Below, piece after piece: positions 43,404 to 51,654 of a DNA stretch of 64,000 nt (position 1 is its first letter; every line of letters starts with the position of its first letter). Both the position numbers and the translations under genes were made by a program. The notes beneath the pieces were generated by a model. It saw only the letters and a program-made list of their open reading frames with translations. It had not been told where the DNA came from and searched no databases. The DNA is from Candidatus Andeanibacterium colombiense. GTDB taxonomy: Bacteria > Pseudomonadota > Alphaproteobacteria > Sphingomonadales > Sphingomonadaceae. The stretch covers positions 2,294,001 through 2,358,000 of the forward strand of contig CP119316.1 of NCBI GenBank assembly GCA_029202985.1, read 5' to 3'.

Positions 43404-43436
43404 GGGGCGGGTTCCGGCATGCGGGTCGCCCGCCCC
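43404..43436 (+). other. Hairpin between exbB and exbD
   Basis: GGGGCGGG (43404-43411) pairs perfectly with CCCGCCCC (43429-43436) around a 17-base loop, 27 bases after the exbB stop and 35 bases before exbD. No T-run follows, so it is not a terminator. It may adjust the relative output of exbB and exbD, since ExbB is needed in excess. Confidence 0.4.
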
Positions 43437-43471
43437 ACTCGCTAGACGAAGTATCAGAGTAGGATAGTACG

Positions 43472-44008
43472 ATGGCCATTTCGACAGGCGGTGGCGGTGC
43501 CGACAGGCCGATGTCAGACATCAATACCACGCCCCTGGTGGACGTGATGCTGGTGCTCCTGATCATCTTCCTGATCGCGGTCCCCGTTACCTTGCAGACG
43601 ATCGCCAAGCTCAAGATTCCGGTGTTCGAATCCACCGAATCGAAGGACAAGGTCGAGAATCTGCTGTTGACCGTCAGCACCACCGACGAGGGCGGCCGCA
43701 GCGCGGGTCAGCCCGGTTACCAGGGTGCGTCGCGGTCCGGTGAATGCCGGATCTATTTCAACAACATCACGCCGGTGACGTCGCAGGAACTCTACGACCG
43801 TGCGTTCGACCGGCTCGACAAGATCGTCAAGGCGGCCGGCGGCATCTCCGCGATCACGGCGGATCCCGACAAGGTCCCGCAGGTCCACATCCGCGGCGAC
43901 GTAAACGCCCCGTGGCGCTGCGTAGCCGGCGCGATCTACAACGTTCAGGCGGCTGGTTATCCGACCGTCGGCTTCATCTCCAACAAGGTCGACCCCAGCG
44001 GGGATTGA
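43472..44008 (+). CDS. exbD: Biopolymer transport protein ExbD (copy 1)
   Basis: 178 residues. ExbD/TolR family: MSDINTTPLVDVMLVLLIIFLIAVPV, with the proton-carrying aspartate in PLVDVM (about residue 24), and a periplasmic domain holding GDVNAPWRCVAGAIYNVQAAG. Two cysteines (GECRIYF, PWRCVAG). Second partner of ExbB. About 35 bases before the second exbD. Confidence 0.92.
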   Translation: MAISTGGGGADRPMSDINTTPLVDVMLVLLIIFLIAVPVTLQTIAKLKIPVFESTESKDKVENLLLTVSTTDEGGRSAGQPGYQGASRSGECRIYFNNITPVTSQELYDRAFDRLDKIVKAAGGISAITADPDKVPQVHIRGDVNAPWRCVAGAIYNVQAAGYPTVGFISNKVDPSGD

Positions 44009-44043
44009 TCGGGTTGCGAGAGCACAAGCAGGAGTAATTCCCA

Positions 44044-44511
44044 ATGGCAATGTCAGGCGGCAGCGACGATGGCTCGCCGATGATGGAAATGAACACGACG
44101 CCGCTGATCGACGTCATGCTCGTTCTCCTCATCATGCTCATCTTCACCATCCCGGTCGCTACCCACTCGGTCGATATCGACCTGCCGAGCCCCACCCCGC
44201 CGGATACTCCTCCGCCGCCGGTGGACCCGGTCAAGAACAAGATCGTGCTCACCCCCGAAAACGTCATTCTGTGGAACGGCGCCCCGATCAGCGGAGCCGG
44301 GCTGCAGTCGAACCTGCAGCAGTCGCTGACTTTCGCGGTCGAGCCCGAGCTGCAGTTCGAGCCCGAGCCGCAGGCGAGCTATCAGCTCTCCGCGCAGGTG
44401 CTGAACGTGATCAAGCAGTCCAAGGTCACCAAGTTCGGCTTCGTCGGCAACGAGAAGTACCGGTCGTTCGACAAGGACCGCAGCGGCGTGAACCCGACCA
44501 AGCCGGGTTGA
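44044..44511 (+). CDS. exbD: Biopolymer transport protein ExbD (copy 2)
   Basis: 155 residues. MEMNTTPLIDVMLVLLIMLIFTIPV is the membrane helix with the functional aspartate. Periplasmic part has LTPENVILWNGAPISG and a FVGNEKYRSFDKD ending. Nearly collinear with the third copy at 44731, so they stem from a duplication. Ends the main operon: a strong terminator follows at 44551. Confidence 0.92.
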   Translation: MAMSGGSDDGSPMMEMNTTPLIDVMLVLLIMLIFTIPVATHSVDIDLPSPTPPDTPPPPVDPVKNKIVLTPENVILWNGAPISGAGLQSNLQQSLTFAVEPELQFEPEPQASYQLSAQVLNVIKQSKVTKFGFVGNEKYRSFDKDRSGVNPTKPG

Positions 44512-44550
44512 GCTGAATCGAAATTGGGGCTGTGCAATGCACGGCCCAGG

Positions 44551-44582
44551 AAAAGGGGCGGTTCTCCGCCCCTTTTTCTTTG
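44551..44582 (+). terminator. Rho-independent terminator of tonB-exbB-exbD-exbD
   Basis: GGGGCGG (44555-44561) pairs with CCGCCCC (44566-44572) with a 4-base loop and is followed by TTTTTCTTT. Lies 40 bases after the second exbD and isolates the third exbD transcriptionally. Confidence 0.9.
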
Positions 44583-44670
44583 CCTGCCGCCCTCTCGAAA
44601 ACCGCGAGCTGGCGGCGACCTCCCCCCGGGTCGAGCGAATCCCACCGCACGGCTGATAGCGGAATCCCGC

Positions 44671-44699
44671 TTGCCATCGAGTATGTTACAACATAACAT
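44671..44699 (+). promoter_or_regulatory. Putative promoter and operator of the third exbD
   Basis: TTGCCA (44671-44676), 17-base spacer, TAACAT (44694-44699). A perfect 14-base palindrome, TATGTT-AC-AACATA (44682-44695), lies inside the spacer, the classical place for a repressor. GGAGG at 44720-44724 follows, 6 bases before ATG 44731. Confidence 0.5.
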
Positions 44700-44730
44700 G
44701 GCGGACAGCGATAACAGACGGAGGATCAGC

Positions 44731-45174
44731 ATGGCTTTCGCAACCCGCAACGACCACCGCAATCTGCTTCCGATCGGCGAGATAAACACCACTCCGCTGA
44801 TCGACGTCATGCTGGTACTGCTGGTGATGCTGATCTTCACCATCCCGCTGGCCACCAACTCGCTCGATATCGATCTGCCGCGATCCGACCGGACCGTGGG
44901 ACATCCACCGCCAAACTCCGCCAGGAACAAGGTCGTGCTCACCCCGGAAAACGTCATTCTGTGGAACGGTGAGCCCGTCACGATGGGCCAGCTCAACGCC
45001 TCTCTCGCCGACGCGGCCGCGCTCCGTCCCGAACCCGAGCTCCAGTTCGAACCCGAGGCACAGGCGAGTTATGATCTGTCCGCGCATGTGCTGCGTACGA
45101 TCAAGGCCTCGGGCGCGAGCAGGTTCGGATTTGTCGGCAACGAGAAATATCGCGGCTTCGGAAAGCCCGGCTAG
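44731..45174 (+). CDS. exbD: Biopolymer transport protein ExbD (copy 3)
   Basis: 147 residues. GEINTTPLIDVMLVLLVMLIFTIPL carries the aspartate; the periplasmic part has LTPENVILWNGEPVTMG and FVGNEKYRGFGKPG, close to copy 2. ATG 44731 is chosen because GGAGG lies 6 bases before; the in-frame ATG at 44698 lies upstream of the predicted transcript start. Different control from copies 1 and 2 is likely. Convergent with the helicase gene, gap 2 bases. Confidence 0.9.
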   Translation: MAFATRNDHRNLLPIGEINTTPLIDVMLVLLVMLIFTIPLATNSLDIDLPRSDRTVGHPPPNSARNKVVLTPENVILWNGEPVTMGQLNASLADAAALRPEPELQFEPEAQASYDLSAHVLRTIKASGASRFGFVGNEKYRGFGKPG

Positions 45175-45176
45175 CC

Positions 45177-47615
45177 TCACTCCAGCGGATCAGCCCGCAT
45201 CGCCGCGTCGGCAAGCGTCTCTGCCTCCATCAGCAGTTCGTCGTCGACCGAGCCTTGCGGCATCGCCTCGCGCCCGATCATGATCATCACCGGCACCGCG
45301 AGCGGGCTGACCCGCTCGAGTTCGACATGCACCAGATCCGTCTGCGCGCGGTCGAGTACGTCGGCGAGCCGGCCGACATCGGTCAGCCGCCCGCGCGCAT
45401 CGGCCCAGGCTGCTTCGATCAGCACATGGTCAGGCTCGTATTTGCGCAGCACATCGTAGATCAGATCGGTGGAGAAGGTTACCTGCTTGCCGGTCTTGCG
45501 CTTGCCCGGGTGCTGTCGCTCGACCAGCCCGCCGATCACCGCCACCTCGCGAAAGGCGCGGCGCAGCAAATAGGAATTCTGCACCCATTCGACGAATTCA
45601 TGTGCGAGAATGTCGGGCGAGAGCAGCGCCGCCGGGTCCTTCACCGGCTTCAACCCCCACACACCGAGCGAATAGTCATTGGCGACGAAGCCGCCCGGGA
45701 TCAGCCCCTGTTCCTCCATCCGGCGGGTGATCAGCATCCCGAGCGACTGGTTCGCCGGCCAGCCTTCGAAGGTGTAATAGACCGAATAGAAGCGCTGTTC
45801 GTAGGGAAAGCTCTCGACCAGCAGCTTCCCCGGCTCGGGCAGGGTGCTGCGCCAGTCCTGCATTTCCAGCCATTCGCGGACATCGTCGGGAAAGCGCGCC
45901 CAGCCCGCGCGGTCGGCCAGCAGCGCCTGCACCCGCCCTGCCAGATGCGTCGTCATCGCCATGCGTGCGCCCATATAGGACGGGATCATCGCCGCCTTCT
46001 TCGCCGCGCGCACGACCAGGTCGAGGTCCTTGATCTGCTCCACCTCCAGCGCCATGCCCGCGAAGGTGAAGCTGTCGCCGGGCGAGAGTTGCGCCGCGAA
46101 ATTCTCCTCCACCCGCCCGAGCGAGCGCCCGTTGCGGAAACGCACGTCGAGCATTTCGGAATCGACGATGATCCCCGCGTTCATCCGGTGGCGATGCGCC
46201 TGCTCGGGATGGGCGAGCCGCCAGGTCCCGCTCGCATCGCGCACGATCCGGCGGAACTTGTCATAGGCTTCGAGCGCATAGCCGCCGGTCGCGACGAAAT
46301 GCAGCACCCGCCGCCATTCCTCCTCGCCCAGCCAGGCATAGGCCTGCGACGAGCGCACTTCGCGCAGCAGCTCCGCTTCGCCGAACGGCGCGGCACAGGC
46401 GCAGGCCATTACATGCTGGGCGAGCACGTCGAGCCCCCCGGGGCGAAAGGTTTCGCCGTCGCGCTGGCCCTGATCGACCGCTTCCTTCGCCGCGATCGCC
46501 TCGAGGAATTCGAAGCGGTTGCCGGGCACGAGGATCGCGCGCGACGCGAGATCGAGCCGGTGGTTCGCGCGCCCGATCCGCTGGAGCAGGCGCGAGGAGC
46601 CCTTCGGCGCGCCCATCTGGACGACGCAGTCGATGTCGCCCCAATCGACCCCGAGATCGAGGCTGGCGGTGCAGACCAGTGCCCGCAGCCGCCCCTCGGC
46701 CATCGCGCCTTCGACCTTGCGCCGCGCCTCTTTCGACAGCGATCCGTGATGGATCCCGATCGGCAGGGTGTCCTCGTTCGCCTCCCACAATTTCTGGAAG
46801 ATGAACTCGGCCAGAAAGCGGGTGTTGGTGAAGATCAGCGTGACCTTGTTGCGCGCGATCAGCTCGATCAGTTGCGGGATTGCCCAAGTCGCCGCATGGC
46901 CGCCCCACGGCACACGCTCCCCCTGCGGCAGCAAGATCTCGACCTCGGCGGGCGCGCCCGGCTCGCCCTCGACCAGCTCGACCGTGTCGATCTCCCCCCA
47001 GGGCGCAAGCCAGCCGCGAAAGGCTTCGGGATCGGCCAGCGTCGCAGACAGCGCGACCCGCTGCATTTCGGGCGCGATCGCCTGCAGCCGCGACAGGCAC
47101 AGCGCGAGCAGATCGCCGCGCTTGCCGGTCGCGAAAGCATGGACCTCGTCGATCACCACCCGCCTGAGCGTGCTGAACAGTTCGAAGCTGTCCTCGTAGC
47201 TCAGCAGCAGCGAGAGCGACTCGGGCGTAGTCAGCAAGATGTGCGGCGGGCGGGAGCGCTGGCGTTTCTTGCGGTCGCTCGGCGTGTCGCCGCTGCGGGT
47301 TTCGATCCGCACCGGCAGACCCATTTCCTCGACCGGGGTCAGCAGATTGCGCTGCACATCATGCGCCAGCGCCTTGAGCGGCGAAACATAGAGCGTGTGC
47401 AGCCGGTCAGCGGGAGATGCGCCCGCGGAAGGCGCAAAATCGGCCAGCGTCGGCAGGAACCCCGCGAGAGTCTTGCCCGCGCCGGTATCGGCGACCAGCA
47501 GCGCGTGCTTGCCGCCCCGCGCCGCTTCGTACATCCCGCGCTGGTGCGCGCGCACCCGCCAGCCGCGTCCGGCGAACCATCCTTCGATCTCGGGCGGCAA
47601 CTCTCCCGCGCTCAT
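45177..47615 (-). CDS. Lhr-like (ligase-associated) DEXH-box DNA helicase
   Basis: 812 residues. SF2 helicase: Walker A ADTGAGKTLAGFLP, DEVH box VIDEVHAFATGKRGD, SATL, and motif VI LLQRIGRANHR. The long C-terminal half (GPWMQDWRST and FEGWPANQSLGMLITRRMEEQGL region) matches Lhr-like enzymes of the ligase-associated DNA damage response group. ATG 47615 (MSAGELPPEIEGWF) starts the helicase domain. Normal partners (ATP-dependent ligase, nuclease) are not adjacent. Confidence 0.86.
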   Translation of the reverse strand: MSAGELPPEIEGWFAGRGWRVRAHQRGMYEAARGGKHALLVADTGAGKTLAGFLPTLADFAPSAGASPADRLHTLYVSPLKALAHDVQRNLLTPVEEMGLPVRIETRSGDTPSDRKKRQRSRPPHILLTTPESLSLLLSYEDSFELFSTLRRVVIDEVHAFATGKRGDLLALCLSRLQAIAPEMQRVALSATLADPEAFRGWLAPWGEIDTVELVEGEPGAPAEVEILLPQGERVPWGGHAATWAIPQLIELIARNKVTLIFTNTRFLAEFIFQKLWEANEDTLPIGIHHGSLSKEARRKVEGAMAEGRLRALVCTASLDLGVDWGDIDCVVQMGAPKGSSRLLQRIGRANHRLDLASRAILVPGNRFEFLEAIAAKEAVDQGQRDGETFRPGGLDVLAQHVMACACAAPFGEAELLREVRSSQAYAWLGEEEWRRVLHFVATGGYALEAYDKFRRIVRDASGTWRLAHPEQAHRHRMNAGIIVDSEMLDVRFRNGRSLGRVEENFAAQLSPGDSFTFAGMALEVEQIKDLDLVVRAAKKAAMIPSYMGARMAMTTHLAGRVQALLADRAGWARFPDDVREWLEMQDWRSTLPEPGKLLVESFPYEQRFYSVYYTFEGWPANQSLGMLITRRMEEQGLIPGGFVANDYSLGVWGLKPVKDPAALLSPDILAHEFVEWVQNSYLLRRAFREVAVIGGLVERQHPGKRKTGKQVTFSTDLIYDVLRKYEPDHVLIEAAWADARGRLTDVGRLADVLDRAQTDLVHVELERVSPLAVPVMIMIGREAMPQGSVDDELLMEAETLADAAMRADPLE

Positions 47616-47806
47616 CCGACGGCCTGGGCGGCTGGAGAAGATCGAGCGCTCACAATGAGCGCAACGGGAAGACCCGCGCAAACGATCCCGCGCGTGTGCG
47701 CTTCAGTACCGGCAGAGGCGGGCTTACGCTGCATCGGAACATATGCAGCACACAACGCGCGGTCAGGAAAGGACCGTCATTCAGCCGGAGGGCCGCGGCG
47801 AACGCC

Positions 47807-48415
47807 TCAGGCCTCCAGTTCGACCTCCCAGTAGAGCCAGTCGCGCCAGGTCTCGTGGAGGTAATTCGGCGGGAAGCTCTTGCCGCTCTTCTGCAATTGC
47901 CAGCTGGTCGGGCGGATCGGCGCGACCAGCGGCGGCATGTGTGCCTGTTTCGGCGTGCGTCCACCCTTCCGCATGTTGCAGGGGGCGCAGGCGGTGAGGA
48001 TGTTCTCCCAGGTGGTCTTGCCGCCCAGCCGGCGCGGAATCACGTGGTCGAAGGTCAGCTGTTCCGGACTGCCGCAATACTGGCAGCTGAAATGGTCGCG
48101 CAGGAACAGGTTGAACCGGGTGAAGGCCGGAAACTCGCTGGGCTTCACGAATTGCCTGAGCGCGATCACCGACGGGATCTTCATGTCGAGCGAGGGCGAA
48201 TGGACCTCGCGCTCGTAGCTTGCGACGATGTCGACCCGCTCGAGGAACACCGCCTTGATCGCGGTCTGCCACGGCCACAGGCTCAGCGGGTAATAGGACA
48301 GCGGCGTATAGTCGGCGTTGAGCACCAGGGCCGGACAGCTCTCGAGCCTGCGCAACGGATCGCCGTCCGCGTGGCGGAAGCGCGCTGCCCGTTCGATCAG
48401 TTCGCTCTTGAACAC
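47807..48415 (-). CDS. HNH endonuclease
   Basis: 202 residues. The zinc-bound HNH centre reads CQYCGSPEQLTFDHVIPRRL...ENILTACAPCNMRK, with CxxC pairs and the catalytic DH. Preceded by LESCPALVLNADYTPLSYYPLS, an N-terminal segment common to this group of bacterial HNH proteins. Start is GTG 48415 with GGGAGGA at 48423-48429 optimally spaced; no nearby ATG fits. Probably a housekeeping nuclease of unknown role, not a phage element. Confidence 0.85.
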   Translation of the reverse strand: MFKSELIERAARFRHADGDPLRRLESCPALVLNADYTPLSYYPLSLWPWQTAIKAVFLERVDIVASYEREVHSPSLDMKIPSVIALRQFVKPSEFPAFTRFNLFLRDHFSCQYCGSPEQLTFDHVIPRRLGGKTTWENILTACAPCNMRKGGRTPKQAHMPPLVAPIRPTSWQLQKSGKSFPPNYLHETWRDWLYWEVELEA

Positions 48416-48422
48416 CGCTGTG

Positions 48423-48429
48423 TCCTCCC
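48423..48429 (-). promoter_or_regulatory. Ribosome binding site supporting the GTG start of the HNH gene
   Basis: GGGAGGA on the minus strand, 7 bases from GTG at 48415. The excellent match fixes a non-ATG start. Confidence 0.65.
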
Positions 48430-48535
48430 TGATGTGCGCAACGGAGCATTTGCCCGAAAAAGCGTCAAGCCTGTTACAAATTGGGAATCCACAGGAATTT
48501 TGCCGAGTCGAGCCGAACGGAGCCGAGCCAGCCGC

Positions 48536-49375
48536 ATGATCGTGACCCGCTTTGCCCCCAGCCCCAACGGGCCGCTGCATCTCGGCCATGCGTTTTCGGC
48601 GCTGACCGGGCACGATCTTGCGCGCGCGCGAAACGGGCGCTTTCTGCTGCGGGTGGAGGATATCGACGGGGAGCGCAGCCGGCCGGAACTGACGGCGGAG
48701 TTCCGCGCCGACCTTGCATGGCTGGGGCTGGAGTGGGAGGAGGTCGCGGCGCAGTCGCGACGGGTCGCGGCCTATCGGGCCGCGGCCGAGGAGCTGAAGG
48801 CGCAAGGCCTGCTCTATCCCTGCAATTGCACCCGAGCGGAGATCGTGGCGGCGGCGAGCAAGTCGGGGCCTGACGGGCCGCTCTATCCGGGCACCTGCCG
48901 GGCGCGCCCGGCGTCGGGCGAAGTCGCCTGGCGGCTCGATGTCGCCGAAGCCCTGCGCCGCACCGGGCCGCTCGAATGGATGGACGAGATTGCCGGGCCG
49001 CAGCGCGCGAGGCCGGAGATATTCGGCGACGTGGTGCTGCTGCGCAAGGAAGCGCCGGCGAGCTACCACCTCGCCGCGACGCTCGACGATGCGGCCGACG
49101 GGGTGACGCTGGTCACGCGCGGGATGGATCTGTTCGCCGCCAGCCATGTCCACCGGCTGCTGCAGGCGCTGCTCGGCCTCCCGGTGCCGGCGTGGCATCA
49201 TCATCCCCTGCTGCTCGACCAAAGCGGGGGCAAGCTGGCCAAGCGGCGCGGTTCGCCTTCGTTGGCCGACCGGCGGCTGGCGGGCGAGGATGGGCCGGCG
49301 CTGGCCGACGCGCTGCGCCGCGGCGACCTCCCCGCTGGCATTTCGCTCGGGCAAGGCCTACATGGAGCGCCATGA
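48536..49375 (+). CDS. gluQ: Glutamyl-Q tRNA(Asp) synthetase
   Basis: 279 residues, much shorter than GltX because the anticodon domain is missing. Loads glutamate on queuosine of tRNA-Asp. Class I motifs: FAPSPNGPLHLGHAFSAL (HIGH), DQSGGKLAKRRGSPS (KMSKS-like). Zinc site: CNCTRAEIV and YPGTC. Start ATG 48536 (MIVTRFAPSPNG). Overlaps the HIG1 gene by ATGA. With queC in the window, both ends of queuosine modification are covered. Confidence 0.93.
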   Translation: MIVTRFAPSPNGPLHLGHAFSALTGHDLARARNGRFLLRVEDIDGERSRPELTAEFRADLAWLGLEWEEVAAQSRRVAAYRAAAEELKAQGLLYPCNCTRAEIVAAASKSGPDGPLYPGTCRARPASGEVAWRLDVAEALRRTGPLEWMDEIAGPQRARPEIFGDVVLLRKEAPASYHLAATLDDAADGVTLVTRGMDLFAASHVHRLLQALLGLPVPAWHHHPLLLDQSGGKLAKRRGSPSLADRRLAGEDGPALADALRRGDLPAGISLGQGLHGAP

Positions 49376-49590
49376 TCTACCTGCTTATACCCGCGCTGGT
49401 CGTCCTCATGGGCATGACGCTCTACAGCCTGCTCCGCGGCCTCAACGCCTTCCGCCAGACGCTCGACAACAGCGATCCCGAAGCGGTCAAGGCGCTGCAG
49501 CTCAAGCAGAACCAGATGATGTGGGCGCGGATCAAATATCAGGGCCTCGCGATCGTGGTGGTGGTGATCCTGCTCGCGGTCTCGCGCTAG
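49372..49590 (+). CDS. HIG1-domain small membrane protein
   Basis: 72 residues with two membrane helices (LLIPALVVLMGMTLYSLLRGL and IKYQGLAIVVVVILLAV) linked by a charged loop (KALQLKQNQMMWARIKYQG). Matches the HIG1/hypoxia-induced fold, members of which associate with respiratory complexes. Translationally coupled to gluQ (ATGA) and 4 bases before the adenosyltransferase gene. Confidence 0.82.
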   Translation: MIYLLIPALVVLMGMTLYSLLRGLNAFRQTLDNSDPEAVKALQLKQNQMMWARIKYQGLAIVVVVILLAVSR

Positions 49591-49594
49591 GCCC

Positions 49595-50164
49595 TTGGTC
49601 AAGCTCAACCGGATCTACACCCGCACCGGCGACGACGGGACTTCGGGCCTGGTCGACGGCAGCCGCTGCAGCAAGGCCGAGCCGCGCTTCGAGGCGATCG
49701 GCGCGGTCGATGAGCTGAACTCGGCGCTCGGCGTGCTGGCGGTGGCGTTGGCCGGGCACGCATGTCTGGGCGGCGTGATCCGGGTGCAGAACGATCTGTT
49801 CGATCTGGGCGCCGACCTCGCAACGCCCGGGACGGAGTTTACTCCATCCGAAATGGTGCTGCGGATCGTGCCGTCGCAGGTCACCGCGCTCGAAACCGCG
49901 ATCGACGCGCTCAACGAAGACCTCGAGCCGTTACGCAGCTTTATCCTTCCGGGCGGCAGCGAAGCGGCGGCCCGCGCCCATGTCGCGCGCGCGGCGGCGC
50001 GGCTGGCGGAGCGGCGGATGGTCGCGCTGGCGGGTGCCGAGCCGGTCAACCCGGCGGCGCTGCATTACATGAACCGCCTGTCGGACTATCTGTTCGTCCT
50101 TGCCCGCGCGATCAACGCGGGCGGCGAGGGCGACGTGCTGTGGCAGCCGGGAGCGAACCGCTAG
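49595..50164 (+). CDS. Cob(I)alamin adenosyltransferase, PduO type
   Basis: 189 residues. ATP:corrinoid adenosyltransferase making coenzyme B12. N-terminal YTRTGDDGTSGLVDG binds ATP. AIGAVDELNSALG and the C-terminal ALHYMNRLSDYLFVLAR are conserved. Starts with TTG at 49595 directly after the HIG1 stop, without an obvious ribosome site, so expression probably depends on translational coupling. The window shows no other B12 gene. Confidence 0.9.
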   Translation: MVKLNRIYTRTGDDGTSGLVDGSRCSKAEPRFEAIGAVDELNSALGVLAVALAGHACLGGVIRVQNDLFDLGADLATPGTEFTPSEMVLRIVPSQVTALETAIDALNEDLEPLRSFILPGGSEAAARAHVARAAARLAERRMVALAGAEPVNPAALHYMNRLSDYLFVLARAINAGGEGDVLWQPGANR

Positions 50165-50177
50165 TATTTTTCACTGT

Positions 50178-50315
50178 GTCATCCCGGACTTGTTCCGGGA
50201 TCCCGCCAGGTTGTGTCGCGTCGAGAAGCGGGAGCATGTGTGACGCAGCGGTCCGCTTGCTTCTCTCCGGAGAAACGGAAAAAGCGGGCCCGCGGAACAA
50301 GTCCGGGGTGACGAG
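50178..50315. repeat. Dispersed inverted repeat, family 2 copy (GTCATCCCGGACTTG type)
   Basis: GTCATCCCGGACTTGTTCCGG (50178-50198) is mirrored by CGGAACAAGTCCGGGGTGACG (50293-50313) with about 94 unique bases between. Same outline as 25022-25113. It fills the 200-base gap before the hydroxyacyl-CoA dehydrogenase gene. Confidence 0.75.
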
Positions 50316-50365
50316 ATAGAGCGAGGCGATTAAACCCCTTCGCGGCAGCTGCGAAGGAACTCGGC

Positions 50366-51238
50366 ATGGATACAGTAGGCGTGATCGGTGCGGGCCAGAT
50401 GGGCTCGGGCATCGCCCAGACGGTCGCGCAGAAGGGCCTGACCGTGTTCCTCGCCGATATCGATATCGCGCTGGCCGAAAGGGCGAAGGACAAGATCGCC
50501 AGGTCGCTTGCCCGGCTGGTCGAGAGAGAGAAGATCGCCGCCGCCGATGCCGAAGCGGCGCTCGCCAAAATCGTGCCGGTGGCCGACTATGCGCGGATGG
50601 CCGAAGCCGGGATCATCATCGAGGCCGCGACCGAGCGCGAGGAGATCAAGCGCGCGATCTTCGGGAAGGCAGGCGAAGTGTTGGGCGGTGAAGCGATCCT
50701 CGCCAGCAACACCAGCTCGATCTCGATCACCCGCATGGCGACCGCCGCACCCGATCCGGCGCGCTTCGTCGGGCTGCATTTCTTCAACCCGGTGCCGGTG
50801 ATGCAACTGATCGAGGTGATCCCGGGCCTCGCCACGAGCGCCGACACCACCGCGCGGACCCGCGCCTTCGCGGAAAGCCTCGGCAAGGAAGTGGTGCTCA
50901 GCCAGGACGAGCCTGGCTTCGTGGTCAACCGCATCCTCCTGCCGATGCTCAACGAAGCCTGCTTCGTGCTGGGGCAGGCCGTCGCCAGCGTTGCCGACAT
51001 CGACAAGGGCATGCGGCTCGGGCTCAACCACCCGATGGGTCCGCTCGAACTGGCCGATTTCATCGGGCTCGATACCTGCCTCGAGATCGTGAAGGTTATC
51101 TTCGGCGCCACCGGGGATTCGAAATACCGCCCCGCGCCGCTGCTGGTGAAATATGTCGATGCCGGCTGGCTCGGCCGCAAGGCCGGGCGCGGGTTCTACG
51201 ATTACTCGGGAGCGGAGCCGGTCCCCAGCGTCCGCTGA
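50366..51238 (+). CDS. 3-hydroxybutyryl-CoA dehydrogenase
   Basis: 290 residues. NAD-dependent oxidation of 3-hydroxyacyl-CoA in beta-oxidation or polyhydroxyalkanoate metabolism. Rossmann GVIGAGQMGSGIAQ, catalytic His in FVGLHFFNPVPVMQ, and Glu in NHPMGPLELADFIGLD. Length of the single-domain Hbd/PaaH type. Monocistronic; symbol not given because several paralogues are usual. Confidence 0.92.
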   Translation: MDTVGVIGAGQMGSGIAQTVAQKGLTVFLADIDIALAERAKDKIARSLARLVEREKIAAADAEAALAKIVPVADYARMAEAGIIIEAATEREEIKRAIFGKAGEVLGGEAILASNTSSISITRMATAAPDPARFVGLHFFNPVPVMQLIEVIPGLATSADTTARTRAFAESLGKEVVLSQDEPGFVVNRILLPMLNEACFVLGQAVASVADIDKGMRLGLNHPMGPLELADFIGLDTCLEIVKVIFGATGDSKYRPAPLLVKYVDAGWLGRKAGRGFYDYSGAEPVPSVR

Positions 51239-51244
51239 GGGATA

Positions 51245-51631
51245 TCAGAAGTTGCCGGGCGCGCCGCCCGCATCGGCGGTAACCGTGCCGGACTGAGTGC
51301 CGGCGCCGCCATTGCCATAGCCGCTGTCGCCGGCATCGCTCGCGCCATTGTCATCGAATGGGGTCGGATCCTCGCCCGCAGCGTCATCGCCCAAGGTGTC
51401 GTCGGCGGAGGAATCCTCGTCGAACTGCGCATCCTCCACCGTCTCGGTCGCGGCCGGGGGAGTCATCGACATGGTGTTCTGGGCCATCTGCGCGGGTGCC
51501 GGCGCCGGCGCGGCCGCCAGTTGCCCGGAATCATCTTCCGGGCGGCTGGCGACGAAGACGTAGGCGGCGAGCAGCACCAACCCCGCGAAGGCGGCAAGGA
51601 CCCATTTGAGCTTGAGGACGAACTGGTTCAT
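51245..51631 (-). CDS. Acidic single-pass membrane protein of unknown function
   Basis: 128 residues. One helix near the start (WVLAAFAGLVLLAAYVFVA) then an Asp/Glu/Ala/Gly-rich disordered tail (FDEDSSADDTLGDDAAGEDP). Similar small proteins are common in sphingomonads; no family name. Next to mutS but with no known link. No cysteine. Confidence 0.62.
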   Translation of the reverse strand: MNQFVLKLKWVLAAFAGLVLLAAYVFVASRPEDDSGQLAAAPAPAPAQMAQNTMSMTPPAATETVEDAQFDEDSSADDTLGDDAAGEDPTPFDDNGASDAGDSGYGNGGAGTQSGTVTADAGGAPGNF

Positions 51632-51654
51632 CCGCCGGGTTTAGCCCGACAAGG

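Noticed and set aside
45255..47834. Very long plus-strand open frame antisense to the helicase (also similar frames opposite mutS at 51967-54594 and maeB at 54318-56018)
   Set aside because: Produced by GC-rich third codon positions in the real gene; no ribosome site, Arg/His/Pro-skewed composition, no domain.
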